64,000 nucleotides of DNA from Cyanoderma ruficeps. Lineage: Eukaryota; Chordata; Aves; Passeriformes; Timaliidae. Each line of letters begins with the position of its first letter. The stretch's first letter is position 1. The translations under genes were made by a program, and so were the position numbers. The notes under the pieces were generated by a model. That model saw only the letters and a program-made list of their open reading frames with translations, searched no databases and had not been told where the DNA came from. The stretch is taken from assembly GCA_008694505.1 (NCBI GenBank), contig VZDJ01001247.1:124001-188000 (forward strand). The letters are read 5' to 3'. Below are positions 24,438 through 36,939 of the stretch, piece by piece.

Positions 24438-27400
24438 GTATGTATACTTGTGTATTACTCAGGGAATCAGTTGGACAGAAATCCTGAAAATATTGATAAA
24501 TCTACTTCAAGAGTAAGGATTTTATTTGAGGGATTATTAATGTCAATACACACAGCCAAGGGCTAGCTCTTGCTTAGCACTTACATGCCTAAACAAGTGA
24601 TAACACCTCGTCTTCCTGCCTTGCTGTGCAAAAGCAACGGGGTTGATGTTATTGGCCAGCCAACATCCTTTGTATCTTGCTGGTTTTATTCCTTGCAGAC
24701 GACCTTCTGAATCCCCCTTTGTGCAATTTGATCTCTTGCAGGCACGAATTATTTACACATTTGTAGCTGGATGTGTCACAAAGTGCTCGACGATGTGCGT
24801 GTTGTTAGCAAAGTCACAATGTGCTGCAGTTGGTTCCAATGTATTCTTGGGTTTGTTTTGTTTTGTTGTGTTTGGGGGGTTTTCCCCCTGTAGAAAAATG
24901 ATTAGTTCCTTTGTACTCTACATGATTTGAGTAAACACTCTATAAATGTTAGAGGTTGCATATGCAAACAACAAAGGCCCCAGACTTTCCTTCCATCACT
25001 ATTTCCAAAGGTGCGCCATTAACAGGGTAATAAATGTGTTAAAATTTATAGCCTACAGTATTCAAGTACAAGTAGAAATCAATTATTGTTCCCTATTAAA
25101 GTAGGAGCTATGGACTATTAAACAGTGTCTCAAATGGACCAAGGTTATTACTGGAAAAAAAATTAATGGAAAACATTCTAACTCAATAAGCTCGTGAGCT
25201 CTCACATCAAGAGCCTTAATCGTTAGTGTTTCAAAACGATGTAGCATTACTGATCAATGCAGAAGTAAGAATGACCAGAAGGTTTTATCAGACCTCTGTG
25301 TAATGAAGACTAATGAAGTTTATGGGAAAGTGACACATGTTCACATGCTTGCAGACAAGTGAAAATAAATGAATTTGCTGCACAATTACGTGCAATTAAG
25401 TGGCAAATCCCTGATGACATGATACTTTCATGACACAGCTCAGTACAGTGCACTTCATGTGGGTTTCTAGTCCTCTCCAAACACTAATGGAGCTTTCTGA
25501 GAAAAAGCAGAATTTGGAAATGAAGATAGCTACTTAGCACATTTTCAAATCTCTAGCCAGTCGTTCAGATGGCAGCTAATTTAAATTAACTTTTCGGTTA
25601 AGGTTGTGAGACTTGGTAATAAAAGCATTGCCAATATTCAAATATAATAAATATACTACACTTATCCACTAAACAGGTATTTTTAAAAATTAAATTGGGT
25701 TTGGTCATAAAAGTATACCAGTGCTGTAATTATTCTTTCAGTTTTGGTCCAAATCCCACTAGAGGCAATTAAAAATCTCCCAATGCCTTTGATGGAACAG
25801 AATCAGGCTCTTCTGTTTCTAAATTTAGTTTTGCCTGGGAAAGAGCACTGATATCTACTAAGTGGTGGGAAAAGGAGTAACTACTGCCTAATTTTAACAT
25901 CTAATGCCCTTATCTATGTAAAATATTGCATAATATAGCTCATTAATTGCAAGGAAATAGGAAAAAGCCGAAAATTTTTTGCAAAATGACAAATTGAACC
26001 ATGTTCAAAGACCTGTCTGTATTAGGTGTGTTGGTGAAAGATTTCACTCTAGTGTGTAGTTAAACACTTCTCCTACATACTTCTCATGAACCAGTGGAAG
26101 ATGGAATTAAGAAAACCACTTCACCTTTGAGTTCAAAAGTAAAAAAAAAAAACCATTATGTTGCTTTAGTGAGCAAAGGATAAGAAATTAGAAAAAGTAA
26201 TTGGAAAAAAGTAATTAACTGCACGAGGGTGAGTTAGTCCTCTTTTAACCTGTAACCCCCAATATTCCAATACTGGTAAGAGGCAATCCTGCCATAAGTT
26301 ATCAGAAAATTCTTTATCCCAAAGCTCAAATTTCTATTTCAAAGGAGGCACAAATGAGGATGCAGAAAGCCCATCCCCATCACCCTTCCAAAACAGGATG
26401 GGCTACATGGACTCTCAGTGCACTGACACTCCTCCTTTTTTACTCTTTTTGTCTCCTTTCCCCACAATCTTCTATCCCAAATGATGTCCTGTAAAGGACT
26501 CTAACATTGCAGATGGGCACTGCAAAGCCACAGTGAAATTACTTCCTCCATTTTACCAGGTCTGTAATATATTAAAATTAGATGCTCATATAATTATATG
26601 CTTATATAGTTATGCAATTTTATGAGTACATAATTATGGTGTAATTGTCCACTCTTTTAACATTTCTCCTTAAGAGAAAAGGGAGTTAGGAAACTAGATT
26701 TTCAGAGCAATTTAAAGAAATTAGATGCTAACTCCTTCAAATCAAATAAATGGTGCCTGACAGGAAACCTGTGGGATTCTTCAGTCACACACTCCATGTA
26801 CATACTTATATGGGACCATTCCAACAACACCAGTCAAGTGCTTAAAAATTATTTTCCCTTTTTAGTTGCAAAGATTATGAGGCAAGAAGGAAACACTGGT
26901 GCAGTAGTGTTTCATGATGTAGAAAAATTATAAGTACACGGACTATTTTTCTACTGGAATGACAACAATTCTGTCCCATAGGTTCAGCAAAAAAAAAAAA
27001 AAGAAAGTTAAATGCATTCGGTGGTGAAATAATTTTGAACAAAATAATACAGTCAATCCTATTAAATATTTCCAGCCAAACTAGTCCTTCCCTCATTATT
27101 TTGAGGTCTTTGTAGGCTGAGCAGTTCAATGCCAAACGTGCAGTGCAGCCCAGTATTCCTTCCTCACCAATTTCCACTTCTGAAGAAAGAAATGAGCTCT
27201 CATGAAGGTCTCTTTCTACTTGATTTTTCCCCACTTAGGAAACTTCATCCTACTGGCACTAATTACTCCTGTCGCTTGGTTCTCTAAGTCACTGACAGAT
27301 TTTAGCACCAAGTGCAATTCTACTTAGAACAGACTAGGAAAGGAACTTCCTTTCTTTAGGGTGAGGGAGCTGTCCCTTTCCAAAAACATAAGAGTGATCA

Positions 27401-27694
27401 AGAAAAACATTCAAAGAAAAGAAGCATGAAGATCCCTTCTCCTTTACTCTTCATTTTTTGACATTTCTCTATAATATACCAAGTGCCATGTGCAGGTAAA
27501 ACATCAATCCCCCTGCAGAAACCTAGGAAGATTACCTGCAAGCATTTCTTCCAAAGCTTTTTTTTTTTTTTTTTTTGTAAAATATCAAGATACATTAGAA
27601 ATCACAGCAGAATCCCCTTTTTAGTAGATATTAATTATTCAACAGAACAAGGATCTGAGCAACGTGAGCTAATGCCACAATCAGACTTGCTTCT
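24438..27694. other. Intergenic, no feature seen
   Basis: About 3.3 kb of AT-rich sequence. No gene or repeat family recognised. This is one of the longer repeat-poor stretches and so one place where conserved non-coding elements could hide; that cannot be judged from one sequence. Confidence 0.5.
27558..27576. repeat. Poly-T homopolymer
   Basis: Run of 19 T. No element could be assigned to it. Confidence 0.95.
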
Positions 27695-27757
27695 AGCAGG
27701 GGATTTGACCAGTAGAGCTACCAGACTAAATTGGCCTGTGATTTTATGATTCTGCAT
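27695..27757 (+). mobile_element. Possible CR1 LINE tail fragment
   Basis: The segment 'agcaggggatttgacc' followed by 'tgtgattttatgattctgc' resembles the last 60 bases of CR1 in sense direction. Short and diverged. Confidence 0.4.
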
Positions 27758-28045
27758 TTACAGAGTGTAATTTAGTGACAGACAACATCATCTTACTTGA
27801 TTTTCTTATTATAGTCCTCAAGGCCTAGGGAAGGCACTGAGAGTTTAAGAGCATTTTAATTTTCTGGAGGGGCCCATGTGTAGGAGGGATGTGGCTTGTG
27901 GCTGATGAAAGTCATGTCACAAGGGGACAACAGACAACAGATTTTGAGAGTTCCCGAGGAAAACAAGGAGAGTGGCAGTCGATTTCTGAGGCAAATTTAA
28001 GCCGACCTAGGCAATCAAGGGAAATGTTTAAAGAAAAAAGAAGTG

Positions 28046-28429
28046 TGTGAGAACTAAAAAAGTAGAAGGCTTTCACAGCATTGCAATAAGCTAACATAGA
28101 TAGGGGTTTGAAACAGATGTTGAATTTTAGGCCTTGAAATATTTGGAGCAATGGAAGTTTTTGAGCAGCAAAAAATATAGAACAAGCAACTATTGTATGC
28201 TGTCAGGTATATGTGTAGTGTTTATTGATTGGTTTAAGTAGAGCCTTGTAAGCTTTTAGCATTGGCCTATTGGCTAAAAAACTTTTTAAGAGCTTTGTAA
28301 TGAAGAGAACTCTGGATTCTGTTTTGCCATCCTTTATGTCTCTACCTTCACTGAGACTGATAATGAAATTAAAAACTCGTGGAAGACCTCTCGGTCACCC
28401 CGTCCCATCACTGGTGATTAGATCCAACA
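28046..28429 (+). mobile_element. Solo LTR, family A copy 1 (class II ERV)
   Basis: A 384-bp element starting TGTGAGAACT and ending ATCCAACA. The flanks are GAAGTG (28040-28045) and GAATTG (28430-28435), a 6-bp target duplication with one mismatch. A variant poly(A) signal ATTAAA lies at 28368-28373. It is about 85% identical by eye to the LTR at 57391-57759 over its whole length, which is how the ends were found. No retroviral internal region adjoins it. Confidence 0.85.
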
Positions 28430-28746
28430 GAATTGTGCCCCGTTTCATTCTAAAAACCAGAAATTAACTATCTATCAACCTTGTTGCTTTCTGTACCTTC
28501 TCACTGCCTTGGTTTTTAATTTTAATAAAAATATCTTAGTATTTGATGCTTTTTGTCATGCTAGGAATTTACATGGAGGTGTCTGAACAAAAGGAAATAG
28601 AAGAGTATGGCTGGCTTTATTATTTCATACTATATTTGGTCTTTGTGACTAGAGTGGTTTTGTTCACTGAGGGTTTGTCTGTGACAGTCTCACACAGAAC
28701 AGCTGTGATTGCATTTGTTCTATGAGAAGAACTGGTGTTTTATCAG

Positions 28747-28935
28747 GAATCATAGAGTCACAGGATGGTTTGTGTTGGAAGGGGACCTTAAAGCCCATCC
28801 AGTTCCACCTCTTGCCATGGACAGCGACATTTTTCACTAGCCCAGGTTGCTCCAAGCCCCATCCAACCTGGCCTTGGACACTTCCTGTGGATGGTGCATT
28901 CACAACCCCCAGGGTACCAGTGGATGACCTTGCAG
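28747..28935 (-). mobile_element. CR1 LINE 3'-end fragment
   Basis: The plus strand begins 'ggaatcatagagtcacagg' and continues 'ggttgctccaagccccatcc' and 'aacctggccttggacac', the reverse complement of a CR1 3' end. Confidence 0.85.
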
Positions 28936-30750
28936 TTATTCTATTATTCAAAAAAGTAACTAAGTGACAATCAGTTAAACTCTACTGAGAGCAGCAGTAG
29001 AACCGTAATCCATTTTATACCCAACACTCACCAGACCATCAGATGTCACAGAGCTGCCATAGTGCAGGGAAATCATGCTGGTTTCTATCAGCTGAGTGTA
29101 TTTCTTAGTAAAAATGCAAGATGAAAAGTGCAAGAATGTTGTTATGGATAAAGGGATCAGACAGAGATTATGCAAAAAAGATACGAATTGCATACTGGTA
29201 TACAAGAATCTACTCATGTCCTGTCCTCATCTGACCTAATTTAATCTCAAATTAAGTAAATAATACAATCCTGTGTTATATTTTGAAATTACCCTCCTTA
29301 ATAATGCTTAAAATTTTCTTATCTAAGAGTGCTGTTGTGCTGGCAAGAATATTTCTAAAGCAACACAGTTTTGGTCAAGTCTAATCTGTCTTTTAAGATG
29401 TGTAAAGCCCTCACTGTCTAAGAGCCTTGAGGAAGTCTAACAGCATGCTCTAATCTTGATAATCTGCTAATTAGGTGCCACCAACATCTGGTCTCCATGT
29501 ATATCTTGTCCTTGCTGGAAAGAACTGCTGTTTTCACACACATAAACTCTCATTCAACTTGTCTTCACACCAGTCTTAATAATTGTACTACAAATCTTAA
29601 CTGAGGGAAACTGTGCAGGCATGTGCAGAATTATTTTTTGCCAGCCTGGTAAAGATCTGCTCTACCAACAAGTTGATTTACGGTGCAAAACACCTAGAGA
29701 AGAAAAAGTGTGAACAACACAGACAGAACATTTTACAGGCTATTAATAGGCTGCATTTACACAGATGAGTGAAGACTCTTGCATGTTCCTCCTGACTTAA
29801 GATTCCTATCATATGATAGAAGACTTCCAGTCTTTAAGATGCAGTAATCTGAATTTCATCAGAAATGTTCTGCTTTAATGCTGAACATTTACCTTGATTT
29901 TAAACTCTTGAAATGAATGCATTTGCTGAGGGTTTTATCACTGAAAGTCATCGAGGGGAATGCACAACATTGATTCCTTATAAGAGAAAGGCTACATTTT
30001 ATGTTTTTATCAGACATGAAATTCAATATGATCTGATCAGAAAATGTTTTGGTTTTTTGCCTGCTGAGAATCAGAATTATGTGATTCATAGAATAATTCA
30101 TTGGTTAGAAATATGCAGATTTATCAGTCCATGTATCCTGACTTACACAGCAATTGCAAAAGCATAATTTCAATCCTTGAAGGCATGTTTTCTAGACCAG
30201 AAGGAACCTCTTCTCCCTCTGTGCACTGCCAGCAGTGCTGAGAGTGGGTATAGAATGTTTGGGTCCTGGCCATGCCACTCAGAGCTACTGCAGAAATTAA
30301 CCCTCTCCTGGCAAGAACCAGGACACAAAGAATTTTAAAAAATTATACATTACTAAAAAATAAACTAGAAAACACAATTTTATGCAAACAGCACAATATT
30401 GCTGTTGTCACCGTCATGTGACAGTGAAATGCGACAATTTTTTGGTGTTTTTTTCAGTGAAAAAGGGAAATTTCACAGTATTTTCTCAGAACAAAATCTG
30501 GACCTCAGATTTCTTGGTTTTAAGAACCCATTACAGTGGGATATCCATATATTCTTTCATTTCAAAGTGTATTTCACTAGTTCTTGGGCCTATTTAAATG
30601 AGGGTGATATTGTCTGTGTGAGTCTGTACAAAACAAACATAGAGCACAAGGGGAAAACTACATCCAGCCCAGGTCCAAATGGGTACATGTGCATGGAGCT
30701 TTTCTAGGTCTCCGATATTCTGTTCAGCCTGCTAGAGGAGAACAAAGATG
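28936..30750. other. Intergenic, no feature seen
   Basis: No gene or repeat family recognised. Confidence 0.5.
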
Positions 30751-30756
30751 GAAAAC

Positions 30757-31040
30757 TGTCGCCCTGATCTTTTTCAACCTTCCGATGTTTGCATTTTTGT
30801 AGTGGAGTTTCTCACGGGTTTTCATATAAGTAAAGTGATATTTACATTCCTCTTCGGAGGAGGGACAATTGATGGACTTCTAGTTTGACCAGTGTGGTGG
30901 GAGAGGTGGCAACCTGCATCCTCCAATCCCTGGTCATTGTCCAAAATCTATATAAATCAAGGTTGAGAAAATAAACTCTTTCTCTTTGCCCTGATGACTG
31001 ACTGCATTCATGTCCTTCATTTCATGTCTGTCTAGCGGCA
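30757..31040 (+). mobile_element. Short solo LTR with perfect 6-bp target duplication
   Basis: A 284-bp element starting TGTCGCCC and ending TAGCGGCA, flanked by GAAAAC on both sides (30751-30756 and 31041-31046). A TATA box (TATATAAA, 30949-30956) is followed 14 bases later by AATAAA (30970-30975), a compact promoter and poly(A) arrangement in plus orientation. The perfect 6-bp flank and TG...CA ends support an ERV class II solo LTR. It resembles none of the other LTRs in the window. Confidence 0.85.
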
Positions 31041-31749
31041 GAAAACAAGTTATTCTTGCATGTTTAAAGACAGATTTTAGATTTAACTCAAGTCTTTTAT
31101 TATCTGGAACAGGAAAGAAGCATGGCAAACAGTGAAATATTAGGTAGTGACACAGCATTTAAATATAAATTATGTGAACTTCATTCAAAAAAGAGAAAAA
31201 CTTCCCTACAGCCAATATTAATATCAGTTTCATGGCTGGAAAAAAAAAAAAGATCCTGTTTTGTATCCTTTCAGAAAATTATTCTAGCTCTTCAAGATAT
31301 CCATCCATCCATCCNTCTATCCATCCATCTCAGTCTGTTTCTGCGTAGTCCTTTGTGGCTGTAAGCTCATTTTTGCACTATGGAACAAAGTGAAAAACCT
31401 TACAATTATCTTGAATTTAGTGTAGTATATTTATTAGATTTGAATATTACCAATGCTTTTATTACCAAGTCTCAAAATTTTAAGCAGAAATTTTAATTTA
31501 AATTAGCTTTCATCTGAACTGTCTTGGATTTGGCAAGGTTGTAAATATTCACCCTAAAATAAACACTTCACTATCTAGAAAGGGTTCATGTAACAGTTGC
31601 TTGTTATTCTTTAAAACAAAGCAAACCACACCACCATCGGGCTGTGCTTATGGGAGAATTAGTCCTCCTGACCCACCCAAAAAATGTAATGTTGAATACC
31701 AATCAATTCCCAGTGGACGATGAAGGTATCCTGACAGCTCCAGGGAAAA
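31041..31749. other. Intergenic with one microsatellite
   Basis: AT-rich; only the ATCC repeat at 31299-31332 stands out. Confidence 0.5.
31299..31332. repeat. (ATCC)n microsatellite with an unresolved base
   Basis: About eight ATCC units, with an N at 31315 and one imperfect unit beside it. The true length is probably uncertain in this assembly. Confidence 0.9.
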
Positions 31750-32070
31750 TTTTTAAGGGACTTTTTAAGAAGGCACAGAGTGACAGGATGAAGGGGAAAG
31801 GCTTTAGGCTGAGGGATGGCAGGGTTGAATGGGATATTATTGGGAAGGAATTCTTCCCTGTGAGGGTGGCGGGGCCCTGGCACAGGGTGCCCAGGGCAGC
31901 TGTGGCTGCCCCTGGATCCATGGAAGTGTCCAAGGCCAGGTTGGGTGGGGCTTGGAACAACCTGAGACAGTGGAAGGTGTCCCTGCCCATGGCAGGGGGT
32001 GGCACTGGATGGGCTTTGAGGTCCCTTCCCACCCAAAAGAGTCTGGGAGTCCATGATTCCATGATTCATA
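31750..32070 (+). mobile_element. CR1 LINE 3' fragment, well preserved
   Basis: Encodes a readable end of CR1 ORF2: the frame carries GKGFRLRDGR, then EFFPVRVAGPWHRVPRA and KARLGGAWNNL, then the 3' UTR 'gtccctgcccatggcagg' and the tail 'gattccatgattc'. The 169-residue frame spanning 31644-32153 is this relic with unrelated sequence at both ends. Preservation suggests one of the younger CR1 copies here. Confidence 0.85.
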
Positions 32071-33734
32071 AGTGTAAAAATGCCATTGGGACTAGATTGT
32101 GTATATTTTTCATTGCTTTAAATAAGAAATATTTTCCTAAGTGTGTAACCTGATGGTGTCTGATCTGAGCAGAGAAAAAAGAGAAAGTGAGAGCTATGGG
32201 CAAGAGCAAGAGTGGGAAAGAGACCCCAAACCATGTGCATAGGAAAAGAGCAACTGCCTAAATCCTACTTGTGTCATGCAAGGATACAAGATCTCTGAAA
32301 AACACCTGAGAGGTAAGCACTTCTCTAGCCCAAGGCACTCAATTTAAGGCAAAATGCAACCAAAAATATATTATTTACAGCATGAAATCTCTGGAAATTG
32401 ACTTTTATAAATTCACTGGATTTTAAATTATCTTTTAAAATTGCCTGCCTTATTTTATCCTTTTCATCTTTGGATTCCTGGGTCAGAGAGAAATTATGCA
32501 TCTCTCAATGATTCTGAACAAAAAATGTTTAAAAAATTAGACTGTATTTAGGTATCTTTGGAATTTTTTTGTCCTAATTAGTTATGAAAATCAGTGCATA
32601 TAATTTCTTGCTCTGCAAGAAAAAGATTTTTGGAAAAAATTCTGTGGTGTGTTTGAGAGATGGAAGGATTTCCTTTTTATATTTTTTCAATGGTTACACC
32701 AGAGTAAGTCACTGAAATGGACACCTACAGCTAAATATGAAACATTAATTCAACACAGTAATAAATACAATATTACTCTCAGTGGTCCTAATTAGAAATA
32801 AACCTCGACAATCTTCTAACACCATTTCTTATGCTTGAATAATGTGATTCATTTGAAAAACAGTCTATTTTAATTAAAAAAAAATCAGCTGAAGCAATTA
32901 ACTGGTCTCTATTTACCCACTTCTTAAGCAAAAAAAAAAAAAAGTACACCCAGCGCAGAATATATAACCTCTTTTATTTATCCATTTTAAATTAACATAG
33001 AGGACCTGGTAATCAATGAATTCATGGGAAAATAAGGAAACAAAAGGCAAATCTGCTGATTGCTCTCTGTGTTAAAGTGAGCTTGGTTTAGTTTTGTATT
33101 CCTTCCCTTTTCCCTTCATTCCACCGGTAAATTCCAGCAATCTCCACCCTGAAGAAGTTTGGAAGAGGCAGATGTGTTCCCAGAGGATAACTCAAGTGGG
33201 CTCCTTCTTAATGGCCCTAAAATCTCTCTTGCACTTGCACATCCTCCCATTCTCCCTGCTCTGAAAAAGGCAGTGGGCAGTGAACTGTTAGTCCTGCCCA
33301 GGTCTCCAAGGGACTCAGATGATGGAAAACAGACATGGATGATTGTGGAACACGTGGAGCTGCAATCTAGGCAAGAGAAAGTCATCCTACAAGGTATGTT
33401 TTTAATGGGAGTTCTGGAGGTGTGTTTGGTGGTGTATTTCAATGGTAATATATTTTTTAATGATGGAAAAAAAAAAGCAACAAATTATTTAGACAGAGCT
33501 GATTTGAATTAAAGAGCCCCTGGCTTTAAATTTATGTGGTTTATTCTTCTCTAGATCTAGATATATAGAACAAAATCCGGGGTGCATCCATGTAGCCCAT
33601 TGCTTATGCAAAAAATTTCTGCAAGCTTCCAGAGGTAAAACTACCTGGGGAAACTGTAGTTTCTGTCTTCAGAAGAATCACCGGGTCCAGATGATTACAT
33701 TTTTCTGACATATGTTCTTCTCCTGTTCTTGAAC
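32071..33734. other. Intergenic, no feature I can support
   Basis: AT-rich with poly-A tracts near 32876-32883 and 32931-32944. An open frame at about 33159-33512 precedes a possible donor (gtatgt at 33394) but begins without ATG and has no recognised motif. Confidence 0.45.
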
Positions 33735-34002
33735 CACAGGACATTAAACTGAGAGAGGATATGTTCAGATGGGACATCAGGAAGTAATCCTTCCCTGTGA
33801 GGGTGGGGAGGCCCTGGCACAGGGTGCCCAGAGAAGCTGTGGCTGTCCCTGGATCCCTGGAAGTGTCCAAGGCCAGGTTGGACAAGGCTTGGAGCAACCT
33901 GGGACAGCAGAAAATGTCCCTGCCCATGGTGAGGGATGGGACTGGGTGATCATTAAGGTCCCTTCCAAGCCAAACAGTCTGGAATTTCATGATCCTATAA
34001 TC
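33735..34002 (+). mobile_element. CR1 LINE 3'-end fragment
   Basis: Contains 'ccttccctgtgagggtgggg', 'agagaagctgtggctgtcc', 'caaggccaggttggacaagg' and the tail region 'ggtcccttccaagcc'. Sense orientation, 5'-truncated. Confidence 0.85.
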
Positions 34003-34035
34003 TGTCATGGCCACAAGCTCAGTTAGTCCTCTGAA

Positions 34036-34400
34036 GGAACCAGAGAGAGACACGGAGGTGATGCTGTTTTGCACTACAAAGACACAGACTCTGACTTCAG
34101 AAGGCTGAAAACGATTCTTTTATTTTTTGGGATGTGTTTCTCTTATATACTATTTTACACAGACCAATCTGATTGGTGACAAAAAACCAAACTTTTTCAA
34201 TCACATTGGTCAGACCAGGGGGACATCAAGAAATCCCTCCTAGGAAAAGGAATGAAAAACAAAGTTACAACTACAAAAATATGTCTCTTGCTTACAGAAA
34301 ATTCACTGGGAAGAGAATTTCAGAAAATGAAAATATCTCAGGCACAAAACCAGGGCTACACAGAGGTACCCAACATTTGGGCAGGAATTGAATGCCAAAT
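34036..34400 (-). mobile_element. Probable ERV LTR, minus orientation, ends uncertain
   Basis: On the minus strand there is a TATA-like 'agtatataagag' (about 34140-34153) followed by AATAAA (complement of 34119-34124), then a short R-U5 region to the left. The purine-rich and A-rich U3 to the right resembles a common passerine class II ERV LTR. I could not find matching target duplications, so the borders are approximate. Confidence 0.55.
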
Positions 34401-35393
34401 GCTAGGGAATTCATTTTGTAAGTCCAAGGGTAAAATCCAGGTTTGTGTCATAGTTACCAGCATGGTGTAGCTCAATATGTTGTGTCTGTGTCCACACCCA
34501 AGTGTGAAATAATAAAAAAATCACAGGTCACAGTTATGAAAAAAGTAAGTTAAATTATATATCCTGACAGAAAGAATGGGGCCACTTCTGGCCTGTAGAA
34601 GGGTCCAATCGTGCTCACTTTTTGCACTGAGAGAAAAAGAAAATGTGTGTTTTTGAAATACTTCTTTGCAGCAGGCAGCAGTTCAGTTTTAAATTCTTAA
34701 GACCAATTTTAGGGAATGTAGGTGTATTGTCACCATTCCTTCACAATGAAGAAATGAAATCAGAGACAGGAGTAATGTATGTATAAAATCAGAAGTGACA
34801 AGAAATAAAGAAAATGATCCCTCACTGAGCTTTCTGGAATGCTACCAGAATGGAATTGGTGACCATGCCAGCCACATAGGCAGACATGATATTAGACTTA
34901 TGGAATGACACAAGAAAAGACTTCTCTGGCTATATATTTAACTCAAGTCAGGATCAAAACTGTTTATAGATTTTTATTCGAACGATAGGTAATGGAATGG
35001 CAATCCCAGAGCTACACGTTTATAATCAGTAGCAGCACTGTGACACATAAATGGCATCACTACACGCTCAACAGCTGTTAATAAAACCTTGCAAATTTCC
35101 AGAACCCTTTAACACCTTTCTGCAAGATGTTCTAAGCATGCAGCCCCATGTGGTGCTGTTCACACCCTCCCACTGATCCTCCTCCACACCATGTGTGCTG
35201 CCAGCACACATCCCTCTCCTGCCTCTGAGGGTTCCCCTCCTAGTACACCCTCTGTGGGAGATGCTGGTGGTGCCCCAGCTCTAAGTGTCCTCCTGCTCCT
35301 CTCACCCCACTGAGCCACCAACATTTTGGCTGGCTGGAGCCCTGCATCCTTCCCAGTCTGGCAGGAATGGTTTGTGAGGAATAAACACTGGCC
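34401..35393. other. Intergenic, unassigned; GC-richer patch at the right
   Basis: Bases about 35100-35393 are richer in GC than the surroundings and contain an AATAAA at about 35379-35384, as in an LTR or retrogene end, but I recognise no family. Confidence 0.4.
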
Positions 35394-35399
35394 TGGGAG

Positions 35400-35741
35400 T
35401 GTCGTTGTAGGACATGAAAGAAAGATGAGAGACTCCAAATATTTCAGAAGGCAAAGAGCATGGAAAAAGAAGGCTTTATTGTCTAATTCTTACTACCTTT
35501 TATAATGTGTTTTGATACAGACTTAACATGGTTGGTGAATAGGATCGGCACCTCTCTAATCCCATTGGTTAAACTAGAGAAAAAAGCAAAACATCACCTG
35601 GAGAATGATTGTTTTGAGAAAGGAGAGTTGTTTATCAAGATTGTTTTGAGAAGAAGCTTTCTTGAGAAATTTTTCCTTGGGAAAAAGTTAGCAGCTGCTT
35701 GCAGGCTAAAATCTCTCAGACCCAGAAATATCAGGCCCACA
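35400..35741 (-). mobile_element. Solo LTR, family B copy 1
   Basis: In sense direction the 342-bp element starts TGTGGGCCTG and ends CTACAACGACA. Flanks are TGGGAG (35394-35399) and TGGAAG (35742-35747), a 6-bp target duplication with one mismatch. On the minus strand a TATAAAAGG box lies at about 35496-35504 and AATAAA at 35475-35480. A second copy in the opposite orientation lies at 57970-58292 and matches it over most of its length. No internal region adjoins it. Confidence 0.85.
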
Positions 35742-35959
35742 TGGAAGGGTTGTTGGAAAGGTGACTCCTGGGGTGTCAAGCCCAGGCTTACTGCTGCATG
35801 TTAGCTTCTTCTCAATCCCTGCATCATGTATTTCCCATCCTTGATTTTATTCCTTTTTGAGCTCCTTCTTTCATGCAAAGTCTCTTGATCATGCTCTGGG
35901 TAGATTTTAATTTGGCTAATCATCACCGTAAGGAAACCTTGTTGTTTTTAATTTCCTCT

Positions 35960-36496
35960 TGATCGTAACCATCAGTGTTTGGGCAAGAATCCTCTCAGAG
36001 CAGAGTGTTTTGGGTGTTCTGGCCACACACTGTTGTATTCACACTCCCTGAGTTATCCAGGTCATATTCTCCAAAGGTGTATTGGGTGTTTGTGGCAAGG
36101 CCTTGATACAGAGGGGCTCTTAGGGGTGGCTTCTGTGAGAAAATGCCAGAAGCTCCCTCATGCTCAGCACAGATGTTTCCAGGCAGCTCTGAGATGAACT
36201 TACTGCTGGCAACACCTGAGTGGAAGACATTGATCCCCACATACCCTTGGCAGAACCTTCACAGCTGTCATCTAGAGTGCAGGGCGAAGTGGAACAAGTC
36301 TTCTGGCAGGACTTGTGACCAAGGCTGAAGCAGTCTTCTCCTAAAGGACTGACCCTTTGGAAGGGAGCCCTGCTGGAGCAGTTTGTGAAGAGCTGCAGCC
36401 CATGGAAAGAACTCAGCCTGGAGAAATTCATGAAGGATTTTCTCCCATGGGTGTGACCCCAGACTGGAGCAGAGGAAGTACGTGCTGAGGATGGAG
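35960..36496 (+). mobile_element. Probable ERV-derived segment, unclassified
   Basis: A moderately GC-rich 540-bp block unlike the surrounding AT-rich DNA. It contains partially repeated phrases ('ccctgctggagcagtttgtg', 'gctgcagcccatggaaaga', 'gactggagcagaggaag') of a kind common in avian ERVL-like elements. It ends at the border of the LTR at 36497. No coding frame is intact. The class is an impression, and its ends are uncertain. Confidence 0.4.
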
Positions 36497-36939
36497 TGAT
36501 GCCTTAAGTTTGAGCTTTCATGGTTTTCACATTCTGTGCTGCCCAGGGGGACAGTTCTGAGCCTCATAATAAGTGTCAGTCAGCTCTGCACAGAGTAGGG
36601 AGACAAAACAAATCCTTTTCCTGCTGAAGACCAAGGACAACTTTCAGGCCCAAAAGCATAAACAACAGTGGGCTGAAGGGAGAAACAAGGATGGGACCTC
36701 ACAACCTGGAGCTGTAACTGGACAATTAAACCCCAATATGCAAATGGACCAAAACTTAAAGAAGTGTGAGACCTTGTGATCCATTGTCCATTTTGTGGCC
36801 ATTCTTAGTCCACCTTGGCTGTAGCCCTGGTCAGGCCCTGTCCTGCCCAAGGTGTATCCTGGAGGCCTTTCAATAAATCCCTACTTTATTCTCTAGCTCT
36901 GTCCAGTCTCTGTTTCAGGTCAGCCTTCCCAAGGCATCA
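36497..36939 (+). mobile_element. Solo LTR, family C copy 1
   Basis: A 443-bp element with perfect 9-bp inverted ends, TGATGCCTT at the start and AAGGCATCA at the finish. The flanks are GGAG and GAAG, a possible 4-bp target duplication with one mismatch. AATAAA lies at 36872-36877. It is about 95% identical by eye to the element at 44080-44524. Four-base duplication would fit class I (gammaretrovirus-like) ERVs. The spacing between the two copies, about 8 kb end to end, is that of a provirus, but the flanks and intervening DNA argue for two separate solo LTRs. Confidence 0.85.

Noticed and set aside
31644..32153. 169-residue open frame on the plus strand
   Set aside because: The middle is a relic of the CR1 ORF2 C-terminus with tail sequence translated through. 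The start is not an ATG in context and both ends are unrelated.
33159..33512. 117-residue frame followed by a possible splice donor
   Set aside because: It starts at TTG, has a stop just upstream, no convincing acceptor and no recognised family. One gtatgt is expected by chance.
35379..35384. AATAAA as the end of a gene in the GC-richer patch at 35100-35393
   Set aside because: No open frame or splice site leads to it, and single hexamers are common by chance in AT-rich DNA.
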